Notes: a model not told the origin generated them from the letters alone. 64,000 nt of DNA from Castellaniella hirudinis (GCF_042651965.1 NZ_JBHSDY010000007.1:248001-312000); one strand, 5' to 3'; counted from the first letter of the stretch, positions 46,927-56,774 are shown. Program-made: numbers and translations.

Positions 46927-48384
46927 ATGGCGCGCACGCAGATCCTCCGCGCCGCCGCGGCTGCCGCCGCCTGCCTGACGGCGGGCGCGCATGCGCAGCC
47001 CCCGGCGGACACGCCACCGATGCTGGCGCCGCCGTCGATTCTGTCCGAATCGGCGGTCGGGGCGGCATACGCGACCCCGCCAAACCCCTCGGGGGCCTCC
47101 GGCTCCCCTCTGAGCATGCGGGCGGCCGTGGACCAGGCCGTCAACTGGCACCCGCTGCTGCGCAACGCGCGCGGTCAATTGCTGCAAGCCACCCAGGGCA
47201 TTGAAACCGCCCGTTCCGGCTATTACCCCAATGTGTCGGCGGGCGTGAACGCCCGCAACAGCAACCACACCATCGGCGACACCGACAGCCGTCACGAACG
47301 GCGCGCCGAAATCCAGATCTCGCAGGTGCTGTACGACTTCGGCAAGGTCGGCAGTGAAGTCGATCAGGCCACGGCGGCCAGCGGCGCGGCGCGCGCCCAG
47401 GTGCTGCAGACCTTCGATCAGGTGATTCTCAACACCGCCGCCGCCTGGATCGAAGTCAGCCGCAACGAGGCGCTGCTCAAGGTGGCCCGGGAACAGGCCG
47501 AGGTGCTCGCCACCCTGTCCCAGCGCGTCCAGGAACGGGACGAAAAAGGCGCCGGCACGTCGTCGGACACGGCCCAGGCCCGGGCGCGCGTGGACGCGGC
47601 GCGGGCCGCCCTGCTGACGGCGCAGTCGCAGGTGCGGCTCTGGCGCACCACGCTGATGTACTGGACAGGCTCGGCCACGCCGCCCGGGATCACCGGGGCG
47701 CCTGCGCCCGCTCTGGCAGGCGCCTGTCGGGCAGGCGCCGCCGCCTTGACGGTGGGCGGCGCCGAAGCCACCCTGCAGTCCTCGGCGGCAGTTCAGCTCG
47801 CCCAGGCGCAACTGGAAGTGGCGCGCGCCGGCCTGGCGCTGGCCGACGCGCAGATGAAGCCGACACTGTCGCTCACCGGTTCGACGGGGCGGCGGTTGGG
47901 CGGCAGCGACGGCCGGGATGACGGGCGCAATCTGGACGCCTCGATCATGCTGAATTTCTCGGTGCCCCTGTACCAGGGCGGACGGCTGCAGTCGGGCCGC
48001 CAGGCGGCCGGCTACGGCGTGGGCGCGGCCCGGGCCGCACTGGACCAGGCCCGGCTCAACACGAGCCAGGGCTGGGAAAGCGCCACGCTGCAATGGCTGA
48101 AGTTTTCCGGGCGCCTGGACGTGCAGGCGGCGCGCCAGAAGAACATGGACATCACCCGCACCCTGTACCGCGACCAGTATCTGCAACTGGGCACCCGGTC
48201 TCTGCTGGATCTGCTCAACGCCGAGCAGGAATACTATGCCTCCCTGAACGACCAGATCGAAAGCGAGCACGAGATGGTCCGCCTGGACGCGGAATGCCTG
48301 TACTACACGGGCCGCCTGCGCGACGCCTTCGAGACGGGCGGCGCAGTGGCGCGGACCGTGGCCGCACCGGATACGCTGCAATGA
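46927..48384 (+). CDS. TolC-family outer membrane protein (LapE-like)
   Basis: It should form the outer membrane and periplasmic tunnel for adhesin export. The 485-residue precursor has a signal peptide (RAAAAAAACLTAGAHAQ), a start-of-barrel segment SMRAAVDQAVNWHPLLRNARGQLLQA, and two repeated helical-hairpin halves with the SAGVNARNS and FSVPLYQGGR strands. It starts 3 bases after the adhesin stop; a TTG at 46921 overlapping that stop is an alternative start. Its own stop overlaps the ABC gene by 4 bases. Confidence 0.92.
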   Translation: MARTQILRAAAAAAACLTAGAHAQPPADTPPMLAPPSILSESAVGAAYATPPNPSGASGSPLSMRAAVDQAVNWHPLLRNARGQLLQATQGIETARSGYYPNVSAGVNARNSNHTIGDTDSRHERRAEIQISQVLYDFGKVGSEVDQATAASGAARAQVLQTFDQVILNTAAAWIEVSRNEALLKVAREQAEVLATLSQRVQERDEKGAGTSSDTAQARARVDAARAALLTAQSQVRLWRTTLMYWTGSATPPGITGAPAPALAGACRAGAAALTVGGAEATLQSSAAVQLAQAQLEVARAGLALADAQMKPTLSLTGSTGRRLGGSDGRDDGRNLDASIMLNFSVPLYQGGRLQSGRQAAGYGVGAARAALDQARLNTSQGWESATLQWLKFSGRLDVQAARQKNMDITRTLYRDQYLQLGTRSLLDLLNAEQEYYASLNDQIESEHEMVRLDAECLYYTGRLRDAFETGGAVARTVAAPDTLQ

Positions 48385-50609
48385 CCGGACCGCTGTCCTT
48401 GCCCCGTGCGACGCCGTCGCCCGCCGATCCCGGCTCCGACCGCCTGCCGCAGCCGCTGGCCGGCTGGCTCGATGCCGTGCTGGCCGTGGCAGGGCACTAC
48501 CGCCTGGACGTCTCGCGCGAACGCCTGCGCGTCGCCCTCAGTTGGAACGATCCCCGCGCGCTGCAACGCGGCGTGCGCGAGGCCGCCCGCCAGGCGGGCC
48601 TGCGCCTGCGCTGGGTCGAACCGCGGCTCGACGGCCTGAGCGCCTGGCGCCTGCCGCTGGCCGTGCAATTGCGCGACGGCCAGGTGGCCGTGATCGTGGC
48701 GGTCGCGCCCGACGGCCTGCGCCTGAGCCTCAGCGGCGACCAGGGGCTTGAAAGCACGATCCCGGCGGACGAACTGCGCGCGGCCGTGACCGCCATGGCG
48801 GTGATGCGGCCGGTGGGCGCCACGCCGGATTCACGGGTCGACGACTATTTCAAGCCGGTCGAACAGCACTGGCTGCGCAGCATCGTGTTCGCCGACCTGC
48901 GGCCCTACGTGCACGTGATGATCGCCTCGCTGGTCGCCAATCTGATGGCGCTGGCGGGCATCCTCTTTTCGATGCAGGTGTACGACCGCGTCATCCCGGC
49001 GCAGTCTCAACCCACGCTGTACGTGCTGTTTTCCGGCGTGATGCTGGCCCTGGCCTTTGCCTGGTTCATGCAGAACGCCCGCCGCCACATCATCGACGTG
49101 GTCGGCAAACGGTCCGACCTGCGGGTGTCCGACCGCGTCTTCGGTCACGCCCTGCGCATCCGCAACACGGCCCGCCCCAAGGCGACGGGCACCTTCGTGG
49201 GACAGATCCGCGAACTGGAGCCGGTGCGCGACATGCTGACTTCGACGACGGTGGCGGCCATCGCCGACCTGCCGTTCTTCCTGGTGTTCTGCTTCATCTT
49301 CTGGACCATCGCCGGCAGCCTCGTCTGGATTCCCCTGGCGGCCTTCGCGCTGCTGATGCTGCCCAGCCTGCTGGCCCAGAAACGCCTGCGGGCGCTGGCC
49401 CAGGAAAGCATGCGCGAGTCGTCGCTGCGCAGTTCCATGCTGGTCGAGGCCGTGCAAGGCATCGAAGACATCAAGCTGCTGCAGGCCGAACCCAGCTTCC
49501 AGAACCGCTGGAACCATTACAACGCCGTCGACGCCGACTCGAATCTGCGCATGCGCGAACTGCTGCACCGGCTGGGCAACTGGATTCAGACCGTGCAGGG
49601 CGGCGCCTTCGCCGTCGTGGTGTTCTTCGGCGCCCCCATGGTCATGGCGGGCGAGATCAGCACCGGCGTGCTGGTCGCCGCGTCGATCCTGTCCTCGCGC
49701 ATGCTGGCGCCCCTGGCGGGCGTGGCCCAGGTGCTGAACCGCTGGCAGCAGGCCCGTGTCGCCACCGAGGCGCTCGATGGGCTCATGCAACTGCCGGTGG
49801 ATCACGCCGGCGCCGGCACGCGGGTGCAGCGCCCCGTGCTGGAAGGCCGCTACGCACTGCGCCAGGCGCTGTTCAGCTACGACGGCACCGTGCCGGCGCT
49901 GCGGGTGGGCGCGCTGTCCATCCAGCCGGGCGAGCGCATCGCCGTGCTGGGGCGCAACGGTTCGGGGAAATCGACCCTGCTGCAGGCCCTGTCGGGTCTG
50001 CTCGAACCGCAGATGGGGGCGATCCTGCTGGACGGCGTGGCGCTGGGCCACATCGACCCCGCCGACGTCCGCCGCGACGTGTCCCTGCTGACGCAGCACG
50101 CGCGCCTGTTCCACGGCACGCTGCGGGACAATCTGCGCCTGGGCGCGCCCCACGCCGCCGACGCGGACCTGGCCGCCGCGCTGCAGCAGGCCGGCGCCTG
50201 GTCCTTCGTGCAGCGCCTGCCGATGGGGCTGGATTACCCCGTGCAGGAAGGCGGGCTGGGCCTGTCCGGCGGACAGCGCCAGAGCCTGCTGCTGGCGCGG
50301 CTGCTGCTGCGCGACCCCCGCGTCCTGCTGCTGGACGAACCCACGGCTTCGCTCGATGACGCCACCGAACGCGAGGTCATCGGGCAATTGCGCGACCTGT
50401 CCCAGGGCCGCACCCTGGTGGTCGCCACCCACCGGCCGGCGCTGCTGGACATCGTGGACCGGATCATCGTCCTGAGCAGCGGCGCCGTCGCGCTGGACGG
50501 CCCGCGCGACGAAGTGCTGGCGACCCTGCGCCGCAAGCCGGACGCCGCCGCAGCGCCGCCCATGGACGCGCAGGCGAGCGCAACGGCGGTCCAGGAGTCG
50601 AGGTCATGA
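48381..50609 (+). CDS. Type I secretion ABC transporter/permease (LapB-like)
   Basis: It powers adhesin export across the inner membrane. Of 742 residues, about 1-145 form a C39-peptidase-like domain that lacks the catalytic cysteine, so it acts as a docking domain, as in LapB and HlyB. Residues about 170-440 are the membrane domain with six helices. The ATPase has Walker A GRNGSGKST, the signature LSGGQRQ and Walker B VLLLDEPT. ATGA overlaps join it to the TolC and HlyD genes on both sides. Confidence 0.95.
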   Translation: MTGPLSLPRATPSPADPGSDRLPQPLAGWLDAVLAVAGHYRLDVSRERLRVALSWNDPRALQRGVREAARQAGLRLRWVEPRLDGLSAWRLPLAVQLRDGQVAVIVAVAPDGLRLSLSGDQGLESTIPADELRAAVTAMAVMRPVGATPDSRVDDYFKPVEQHWLRSIVFADLRPYVHVMIASLVANLMALAGILFSMQVYDRVIPAQSQPTLYVLFSGVMLALAFAWFMQNARRHIIDVVGKRSDLRVSDRVFGHALRIRNTARPKATGTFVGQIRELEPVRDMLTSTTVAAIADLPFFLVFCFIFWTIAGSLVWIPLAAFALLMLPSLLAQKRLRALAQESMRESSLRSSMLVEAVQGIEDIKLLQAEPSFQNRWNHYNAVDADSNLRMRELLHRLGNWIQTVQGGAFAVVVFFGAPMVMAGEISTGVLVAASILSSRMLAPLAGVAQVLNRWQQARVATEALDGLMQLPVDHAGAGTRVQRPVLEGRYALRQALFSYDGTVPALRVGALSIQPGERIAVLGRNGSGKSTLLQALSGLLEPQMGAILLDGVALGHIDPADVRRDVSLLTQHARLFHGTLRDNLRLGAPHAADADLAAALQQAGAWSFVQRLPMGLDYPVQEGGLGLSGGQRQSLLLARLLLRDPRVLLLDEPTASLDDATEREVIGQLRDLSQGRTLVVATHRPALLDIVDRIIVLSSGAVALDGPRDEVLATLRRKPDAAAAPPMDAQASATAVQESRS

Positions 50610-51844
50610 CGGCGCCCGCCCCCCACACCGGCGGCCAGGCCGCCCTGCCGCCCCTGATCGTGCAGCCCGGCGCCGAACTGGCGCGGCTCGACGAGATCGA
50701 CGACTTTCACGCCAGCGGCGCGATCCGGGTGACCTGGATCGTGGCCGCGTTCCTGGCAATTGTCTTCGCCTGGGCCTGGACCTTCTCCATCGACGAGGTC
50801 TCGACCGGCACCGGCAAGGTCATCCCCAGTTCCCGCGAGCAGGAAATCAAGTCGCTGGAAGGCGGCATCCTGTCGCAATTGAACGTGCAGGTGGGCGATC
50901 TCGTCGAAAAGGAGCAGGAACTGGCCCGGCTCGATCCCACGCGGGGCGAATCGCTGGTCGGCGAAACAGCAGCCCAGTATCGGGCGGCATTGGCCAGCCA
51001 GGCGCGCCTGCGCGCCGAGGTCGATGACCTGGAAACCATCGTGTTCCCGCCCGAACTGGATGAATATCTGCAATTGCGTGAAGAGCAGCTCGCGCTGTTC
51101 CGTTCGCGCCGGGACGGGCTGAAGAAGACGCTGAAGGGGCTGGACGACGCCCTGGGCCTGGTGCGCCGGGAAGTCGGCATCACCAGTTCCCTGGTGAAAA
51201 CGGGCGCAGCCAGCACGGTGGAGTTGATCCGCCTGCAGCGCCAGCAGGCCGACCTGGAACTGAAGATCACCGAGACCCGCTCCCACTACATCGTGCAAAG
51301 CCGCCAGGAACTGGCCCAGGTCGGCGCGCAGGTCAAGTCCCTGTCCTCGGTCGTGCGCGGGCGCGAAGACACGCTCAACCGCACGCTGCTGCGCTCGCCG
51401 GTGCGGGGCATCGTCAAGCGCGTGGACGTCACCACCCTGGGCGGCGTGGTGCCGCCCAACGGCGCGGTCATGACCATCGTGCCGCTGGATTCCCAGTTGC
51501 TGGTCGAGGCGCGCATCTCACCCCGGGACATCGCCTTCATCCACCCTGACCAGGAGGCGCTGGTGAAGGTGACGGCCTACGACTACGCCATCTACGGCGG
51601 GCTGCCGGGCCGCGTCGTGACGATCTCCCCCGACACGGTGCGCGACGAAGTCCGGCCCGAGATCGTGTACTACCCGGTCTACGTGCGCACGGAATCGAAC
51701 GCGCTGGTCAACCAGGCGGGACGGGAATTCCCCATCGTGCCGGGGATGATCACCACGGCGGACATCCGTACGGGCGACAAGACCGTCTGGGATTATTTGA
51801 CGAAACCGTTCAACAAGGCGCGCGAGGCGCTGCGTGAACGCTGA
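50606..51844 (+). CDS. Type I secretion membrane fusion protein (HlyD/LapC-like)
   Basis: This adaptor bridges the ABC transporter and TolC. The 412-residue protein has a cytoplasmic lead, one membrane helix at about 45-62 (VTWIVAAFLAIVFAWAWTF), a biotinyl-lipoyl-like segment (VIPSSREQEIKSLEGGILSQLNVQVGDLVEK), a long coiled coil at about 110-250 and the RSPVRGIVKRVDVTTLGGVVPPN beta domain. Its length and order match HlyD-type T1SS adaptors. It overlaps the ABC gene by 4 bases. Confidence 0.95.
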   Translation: MTAPAPHTGGQAALPPLIVQPGAELARLDEIDDFHASGAIRVTWIVAAFLAIVFAWAWTFSIDEVSTGTGKVIPSSREQEIKSLEGGILSQLNVQVGDLVEKEQELARLDPTRGESLVGETAAQYRAALASQARLRAEVDDLETIVFPPELDEYLQLREEQLALFRSRRDGLKKTLKGLDDALGLVRREVGITSSLVKTGAASTVELIRLQRQQADLELKITETRSHYIVQSRQELAQVGAQVKSLSSVVRGREDTLNRTLLRSPVRGIVKRVDVTTLGGVVPPNGAVMTIVPLDSQLLVEARISPRDIAFIHPDQEALVKVTAYDYAIYGGLPGRVVTISPDTVRDEVRPEIVYYPVYVRTESNALVNQAGREFPIVPGMITTADIRTGDKTVWDYLTKPFNKAREALRER

Positions 51845-51857
51845 CACAGGAAATCTT

Positions 51858-52307
51858 ATGAAGACCACAGACCGAGCCCTTTTCGCCGTCACGCGCGCCA
51901 TCGCCGCGGCCGCCGCCCTGTCGGCCGCCGCCTGGGCGCACGCCGCCCCGCACGACCCGGCCAGCAACCCCGAGAAGCTGAATTACTCGAACATCAAAAT
52001 GGACACCCCCGACTACGACGTGCCCTTCCAGCGCGAAGGCAGGTTTTCCGACCCGTCGGTGCTGCGGCAAATCGCCCCCGGCCTGCCCGTCGCCGACGTC
52101 ACCCGCATCCTGGGCCAGCCGCTGGACCGCACCTCCGGGTCCAAGGGCGAGGAGTGGGACTACCACCTGAGATTGCGCATGCCGGAATCTGAAAACTACC
52201 TAGTGTGCCAGTACAAAGTGGTGATCGACAGCGCGCAAAAGGTCAAGGAAAGCGTGTGGCGCCGCCACCAGTGCCTGGACATCGTCGAGGGCACGGCGCC
52301 CCGGTGA
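51858..52307 (+). CDS. BamE/SmpA-fold periplasmic protein linked to the adhesin operon
   Basis: The 149-residue protein has a signal peptide (AVTRAIAAAAALSAAAWAHA) cleaved by signal peptidase I; there is no lipobox cysteine, unlike true BamE. The mature part contains the SmpA/BamE-like motif LRQIAPGLPVADVTRILGQP and a following beta-rich EWDYHLRLRMPES segment. Two later cysteines (VCQYK and HQCLD) could form a disulfide. It lies 13 bases after the HlyD gene and is likely the last gene of the operon. A role in placing or retaining the adhesin in the outer membrane is inference. Confidence 0.8.
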   Translation: MKTTDRALFAVTRAIAAAAALSAAAWAHAAPHDPASNPEKLNYSNIKMDTPDYDVPFQREGRFSDPSVLRQIAPGLPVADVTRILGQPLDRTSGSKGEEWDYHLRLRMPESENYLVCQYKVVIDSAQKVKESVWRRHQCLDIVEGTAPR

Positions 52308-52332
52308 ACCGGGGCTTCCGTGGCCTGGAAGG

Positions 52333-52360
52333 ACCATTTCGAGGATAACCTCGAAATGGT
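52333..52360 (+). terminator. Hairpin closing the adhesin operon
   Basis: ACCATTTCGAGG and CCTCGAAATGGT form a perfect 12-bp stem with loop ATAA between convergent genes. No long T run follows, so it probably serves both directions weakly. Confidence 0.7.
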
Positions 52361-52396
52361 TCTCCGCCCGTCATCAAACGTGTGTGGCGGAGCAGA

Positions 52397-53587
52397 CTAC
52401 CCGCGCACCTGGACCAGCAGATCGTCCAGCCAGGACAGCATGGTGTCGATTTCTTCGGTCGTGACGTTCAGGGCCGGCATGAAGCGCAGCAGGTTGCCGC
52501 GCGGGGCATTCAGCAGCAGACCTTCCGGCGCGCGGTCGCGTGCAGCCTGGACCAGCGCCGGGCCGTCGTCTCGGTCCATCACCAGCGCGCGCAGCAGGCC
52601 CTGGCCGCGTTCGCCGTGCATGCCCCACTTGTCCGACAGCGCCGTCAGGCCGGCCGACAGGTGCTGCCCCCGGGCGTTGACTTCGTCCAGGAAGCCCGGC
52701 GCCGTCATCACGTCGAAGATCGCCGCGCCCACCGCCGTCATCAGCGGGTTGCCGTTGTACGTGCCGCCCTGGTCGCCGTGCTCGAAGCAGCAGACGGCCT
52801 CGCGCGCGCACAGCGCCGACAGCGGCACGCCGCCGCCGATGCCCTTGCCCAGCGTCATGATGTCGGGCTCGATGCCGGCGTGCTGGTAAGCGTACAGCCG
52901 GCCGGTGCGGCCCATGCCGGTCTGCACCTCGTCCACGATCAGCAGCAGGCCTTTTTCACGGGTCAGCGCGCGCAGCGCCTGCAGGAATTCGCGGGTGGCG
53001 GGGATGACGCCGGCCTCGCCCTGGACCGGCTCCAGCATCACGGCGACCGTCTGATCGTCGATCAGGGCGCGCACCGAATCCAGGTCGTTCAGGTCCGCCT
53101 TGGGAAAGCCGTCGACCTGCGGCGCAAACTTCTTGTCCCAGCCGGGCTTGCCCGAGGCCGACATGGTGGCCAGGGTGCGGCCGTGGAAGCTGTGATCGAA
53201 CGTGATGATCTTGTAGGCGCCCTGGCGGTGCAGCTGGCCCCACTTGCGGGCGAGCTTGATCGCGCCCTCGTTGGCCTCGGCCCCGCTGTTGGCAAAGAAC
53301 ACGCGATCGAAGCAGGATGATTCCACGAGGCGGCGGGCCAGGTCGATGGACGGCTGGTTGTAGAAGGCCGGCGACGGATTGATCAGCCACTGCGACTGGC
53401 GGGCCAGCGCATCGATCATGGCGGGGTGATTGTGGCCCAGGCAGTTCACCGCCCAGCCCTGAATGAAGTCCAGATAGCGTTTGCCATTGTGGTCTTCCAG
53501 CCAGGAACCCTGGCCTCGGACGAACACCAGCTCCGGACGCGAGGTGATTTCCATCAGGGCGTTCAGCCCGGCGCGATCGATCGACAT
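52397..53587 (-). CDS. argD: Acetylornithine/succinyldiaminopimelate-type aminotransferase
   Basis: This class III PLP aminotransferase of 396 residues is most like ArgD, which makes N-acetylornithine in arginine synthesis. It has FFANSGAEANEGAIKLARKW near residue 92, the PLP-binding aspartate in LLIVDEVQTGMGRTG near 205, the lysine in MTLGKGIGGGVPLSA near 238, and TYNGNPLMTAVG. AGGAAAA precedes the ATG at 53587. Other class III aminotransferases are possible, so the symbol is tentative. Confidence 0.82.
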   Translation of the reverse strand: MSIDRAGLNALMEITSRPELVFVRGQGSWLEDHNGKRYLDFIQGWAVNCLGHNHPAMIDALARQSQWLINPSPAFYNQPSIDLARRLVESSCFDRVFFANSGAEANEGAIKLARKWGQLHRQGAYKIITFDHSFHGRTLATMSASGKPGWDKKFAPQVDGFPKADLNDLDSVRALIDDQTVAVMLEPVQGEAGVIPATREFLQALRALTREKGLLLIVDEVQTGMGRTGRLYAYQHAGIEPDIMTLGKGIGGGVPLSALCAREAVCCFEHGDQGGTYNGNPLMTAVGAAIFDVMTAPGFLDEVNARGQHLSAGLTALSDKWGMHGERGQGLLRALVMDRDDGPALVQAARDRAPEGLLLNAPRGNLLRFMPALNVTTEEIDTMLSWLDDLLVQVRG

Positions 53588-53644
53588 GAGTGCGTTTTCC
53601 TGAAAAATAGGTTCCCTGCAGTATGCATACCGCAAACCGCTATT

Positions 53645-54541
53645 CTAAGACGGACGCAGGGTTTCCCGGACCCTGGCGGCCCACCGCCCCCCAAACAGAT
53701 TCACCACCAGTCCGATCAGCACCACACCGCCGCCCAGCCACTGCCAAAAACCCAGTTTTTCGCCCAGGAACCAGTCGGCGCACAGCAGCCCCACCACCGG
53801 CACCAGCAGGCTGAGCGGCGCGACCCGGGCGACCGGGTGACGGGCCAGCAGCCGCCCCCACAAGACATAGCCGATCAGGGTCGCCACCCCGGACAGGTAG
53901 GCCACCGCCGCGGCCGCGCGCCAACTCATGTGGGCCAGGCTGTCCACCATCCGATCCGGCCCCTCGAACAGGGCCGACAGCAACAGGAACGGAATGGGCG
54001 GCAACAGAGCGCCCCACACCACCATCGACAGCATGCGCACCGAGCCCGCGCCTTTCAGCACCACATTGCCTGCGGCCCAACTGACGGCCGCCGCCAAAGT
54101 CAGCAGAAAACCGATCATCGGCACCGTCGTCTCGCCGCCCGCGCCCAGATCCAGCAAGGCCAGCCCGGCGGCGGCCAGGCCGATGCCCAGCACGTGGTGC
54201 GGACGGATGGCCTCGTGCAGCACCAGGGCGGCAATCAGCACCGTGAAAAAAGCCTGCGCCTGCAGCACCAGGGACGCCAGGCCGGCCGGCATGCCCAGGG
54301 AGATCGCCAGGAACAGGAAGACGAACTGCCCCAGGCAGATGGTCACCCCGTAACCGACGACATAACGCCAGTGCACTTTCGGCCGGGGCACGAAGAACAC
54401 CGCGGGAAAGGCCACGAACAGAAAGCGCAGACCGCCCAGCAGCAGCGGCGGGATCTCGTCCACGCCGACCTTGATGACCACGAAATTGGCGCCCCACACC
54501 ACGATGACGACCAGCGCGGCCAGAATGTCTTTCAAGGGCAT
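53645..54541 (-). CDS. EamA family transporter
   Basis: A 298-residue membrane protein with ten helices in two EamA repeats; LAALVVIVVWGANFVVIKVG opens the first, as in YdcZ/RhaT-type O-acetylserine and amino acid exporters. A good ribosome site (CAGGAGATCCC) precedes the ATG at 54541, and the longer frame upstream is not needed. It lies upstream of argD on the same strand, 57 bases away. The substrate is unknown. Confidence 0.87.
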   Translation of the reverse strand: MPLKDILAALVVIVVWGANFVVIKVGVDEIPPLLLGGLRFLFVAFPAVFFVPRPKVHWRYVVGYGVTICLGQFVFLFLAISLGMPAGLASLVLQAQAFFTVLIAALVLHEAIRPHHVLGIGLAAAGLALLDLGAGGETTVPMIGFLLTLAAAVSWAAGNVVLKGAGSVRMLSMVVWGALLPPIPFLLLSALFEGPDRMVDSLAHMSWRAAAAVAYLSGVATLIGYVLWGRLLARHPVARVAPLSLLVPVVGLLCADWFLGEKLGFWQWLGGGVVLIGLVVNLFGGRWAARVRETLRPS

Positions 54542-54738
54542 GGGATCTCCTGCGGGATGCGGCGGGATACGCGCACGCATGCGCGCGGGCTCCCGTGAAT
54601 CCTGCATGCTACGGCATTTCAAGCCCGCACGAACGGGGCAAAGCAGCGGGCACACGTCGCCTGAACAGCGCCGCGCCGCCGGTGATCCGGCATTCCCGTT
54701 TTAGAATGTCCCTCTTTCCCCGTCATCGGCAGATTTTC

Positions 54739-55611
54739 ATGCGCCCGGCCATCCACAGCCTGTACAGCTACCCCATCAAATCCTGCGCCGGCATCGCCCA
54801 CCAGCGCGTCCGCGTCACCGGATCCGGTCTGGATTTCGACCGGCACTGGGTCATCGTCAATGCCCAAGGCATCTTCATGACCCAGCGCCAGCACCCTCGC
54901 ATGGTGCTGATCCGCCCCGAACCCGCCGTGGACGGCCTGTGGCTGCGCGCGCCCGGCCAGGCCGACTGCTTCGTGCCGCCCCCGCCCGCGCAGTCCGAGG
55001 CTGTTTCGGTCGCCATCTGGGGCACGGACACCCTGGGCGCCGACCAGGGCGACGAGGCCGCCGCATGGCTGAGCGCCTTCATCGGCGAGCCCTGCCGCCT
55101 GCTGCACCTGCATCCCCAGGCGCACCGCCTGGCCAGCCTGCCGCACGTCACCCGCTGGATCCAGACCCACCCCGACTGGCCCGATTCGTTCCTGCCGGTC
55201 GAGCGGCACGCCTTCGCCTTTGCCGACGGCTTTCCTTTCCTGATCACCAACCAGCGCTCATTGGAAGAACTGAACGGCCAACTGGCCGGGCAGGACGTCG
55301 CGCCGGTGGACATGATCCGCTTTCGCCCCAACATCGTGCTCCAGGGCCTGGAGCCTTACGACGAGGACCACCTGGCCGGGTTCCGCACGGGCGACGCCGG
55401 CTTCGCCTTCGTCAAGGCCTGCGCCCGTTGCCCCATCCCCAACGTCGATCCGCAGACCGGCGGCACGGCGGCCGAACCAGGCCGGACCCTGGCGCGGCAC
55501 CGGCAGTTCGAGCAAGGCGTGCTGTTCGGCATGAACGCCGTCGCCGCCCTGCCGGCGGGCGAAACCTGGCTTCAGGTGGGCGACGCCATCGAGCCGGAAT
55601 ACGATTTTTGA
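54739..55611 (+). CDS. MOSC-domain protein (YcbX-like without ferredoxin domain)
   Basis: The 290-residue protein has the MOSC N-terminal beta-barrel (IHSLYSYPIKSCAGI at residues 5-19, DRHWVIVNAQGIFMTQRQHPRM) and a MOSC domain with RFRPNIVLQGLEPYDED and the likely molybdenum-cofactor cysteine in KACARCPIPNVDP. Such proteins reduce N-hydroxylated compounds or carry the molybdenum cofactor. It lacks the 2Fe-2S domain found in E. coli YcbX, so it needs an outside electron donor. ATG at 54739 is the best start. Confidence 0.88.
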   Translation: MRPAIHSLYSYPIKSCAGIAHQRVRVTGSGLDFDRHWVIVNAQGIFMTQRQHPRMVLIRPEPAVDGLWLRAPGQADCFVPPPPAQSEAVSVAIWGTDTLGADQGDEAAAWLSAFIGEPCRLLHLHPQAHRLASLPHVTRWIQTHPDWPDSFLPVERHAFAFADGFPFLITNQRSLEELNGQLAGQDVAPVDMIRFRPNIVLQGLEPYDEDHLAGFRTGDAGFAFVKACARCPIPNVDPQTGGTAAEPGRTLARHRQFEQGVLFGMNAVAALPAGETWLQVGDAIEPEYDF

Positions 55612-55640
55612 TTTTTTGCCGCCGAGCCGCGAGGCGGGCT

Positions 55641-56774
55641 TCAGTACAAATCCAGTTGCACCGGCTGCGGCCGCTCGTCCGCGACCGCCGGCTCCAGCTT
55701 GCTAACGCGCACGCCCAGCAGCCGCAGGCGCCGCTCCAAAGGCACCCGCTTCAGACACTGCCCGGCGGCCCGGTGAATGGCCTCGGCGTCCCCGACCGCC
55801 GCGTCCAGCGTCAGGTCGCGGGTCACCACCTGGAAATCGTCGAAGCGCAGCTTGATGCCCACGGTCGCCCCGCGCACCCCCTTGCGCGCCAGGTCTTGCG
55901 CCAGGCGCTCGCATAGATCGCGGAATATCTGCGACAGCAGCGGCCGATCCCGGCGTACGTGCAGATCCCGCTCGAACGTCGTTTCCCGGCTGATCGACTT
56001 GGGTTCGGACTGCGTCACCACCGGCCGGTCGTCGATGCCGTGCGCCACGTCCAGCAGCCATTGCGCCGTGCCCAGCCCGAAATGCCGCTGCAACAAGGCC
56101 GGCGCGGTCTGCGCCAGCTGGCCGACGGTCTCGATGCCCAGTTCCTGCAGCTTGCGCGTGGCCTTGGGGCCGATGCCGTTGACTTTGGAGGCCGGCAGCG
56201 GCCAGATGCGCCGCTCCAGATCGCCCGGTCCGATCAAGGTGATGCCGTCGGGCTTGTCCAGGTCGGACGCGATCTTGGACAACAGCTTGTTCGGAGAGAT
56301 GCCGATGGAACAACTCAACCCGGTGGCCCCGCGCACTGCCTGCTTCAAGGCGCGGGCCAGCTCGGCGGAGTCCTGTGGCAGATCCGTCAGATCGATGTAG
56401 ATCTCGTCGATGCCGCGATCCTCGATGCAGGGCGCGATCGACGCCACGGCGGCCTTGAACAGCCGGGAATAGTGGCGATACGCCGGGAAATCCACCGGCA
56501 GCAGCACCGCGTCGGGCGCCAGGCGCGCGGCCTTCATCATACCCATGGCCGAATGCACGCCCAACGCGCGCGCCTCGTAGGTGGCCGTCGTGATCACCCC
56601 GCGCCCGACATAGTCCCGCAAGTGGAGATATTCCCCATCCTCGGGCCGTGAACCGCCCCCGCCGATCACCACCGGCAGGCCGCGCAATTCCGGATGGCGC
56701 AGCAATTCCACGGACGCGTAGAACGCGTCCATGTCCAGATGCGCGATACGGCGGACGGAGGGTTCGGCGGACAT
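55641..56774 (-). CDS. dinB: DNA polymerase IV
   Basis: This Y-family translesion polymerase copies past DNA damage. The 377-residue protein has the catalytic HLDMDAFYASVE near the start and GIDEIYIDLTDLP near residue 105 with the paired Asp-Glu, followed by CSIGISPNKLLSKIASDLDKPDG and the little-finger domain with the RETTFERDL segment. The C-terminus ends QPVQLDLY, a likely beta-clamp binding motif (QLxLY). ATG at 56774 is chosen; TTG at 56798 is an alternative. No LexA box was recognised upstream. Confidence 0.95.
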   Translation of the reverse strand: MSAEPSVRRIAHLDMDAFYASVELLRHPELRGLPVVIGGGGSRPEDGEYLHLRDYVGRGVITTATYEARALGVHSAMGMMKAARLAPDAVLLPVDFPAYRHYSRLFKAAVASIAPCIEDRGIDEIYIDLTDLPQDSAELARALKQAVRGATGLSCSIGISPNKLLSKIASDLDKPDGITLIGPGDLERRIWPLPASKVNGIGPKATRKLQELGIETVGQLAQTAPALLQRHFGLGTAQWLLDVAHGIDDRPVVTQSEPKSISRETTFERDLHVRRDRPLLSQIFRDLCERLAQDLARKGVRGATVGIKLRFDDFQVVTRDLTLDAAVGDAEAIHRAAGQCLKRVPLERRLRLLGVRVSKLEPAVADERPQPVQLDLY

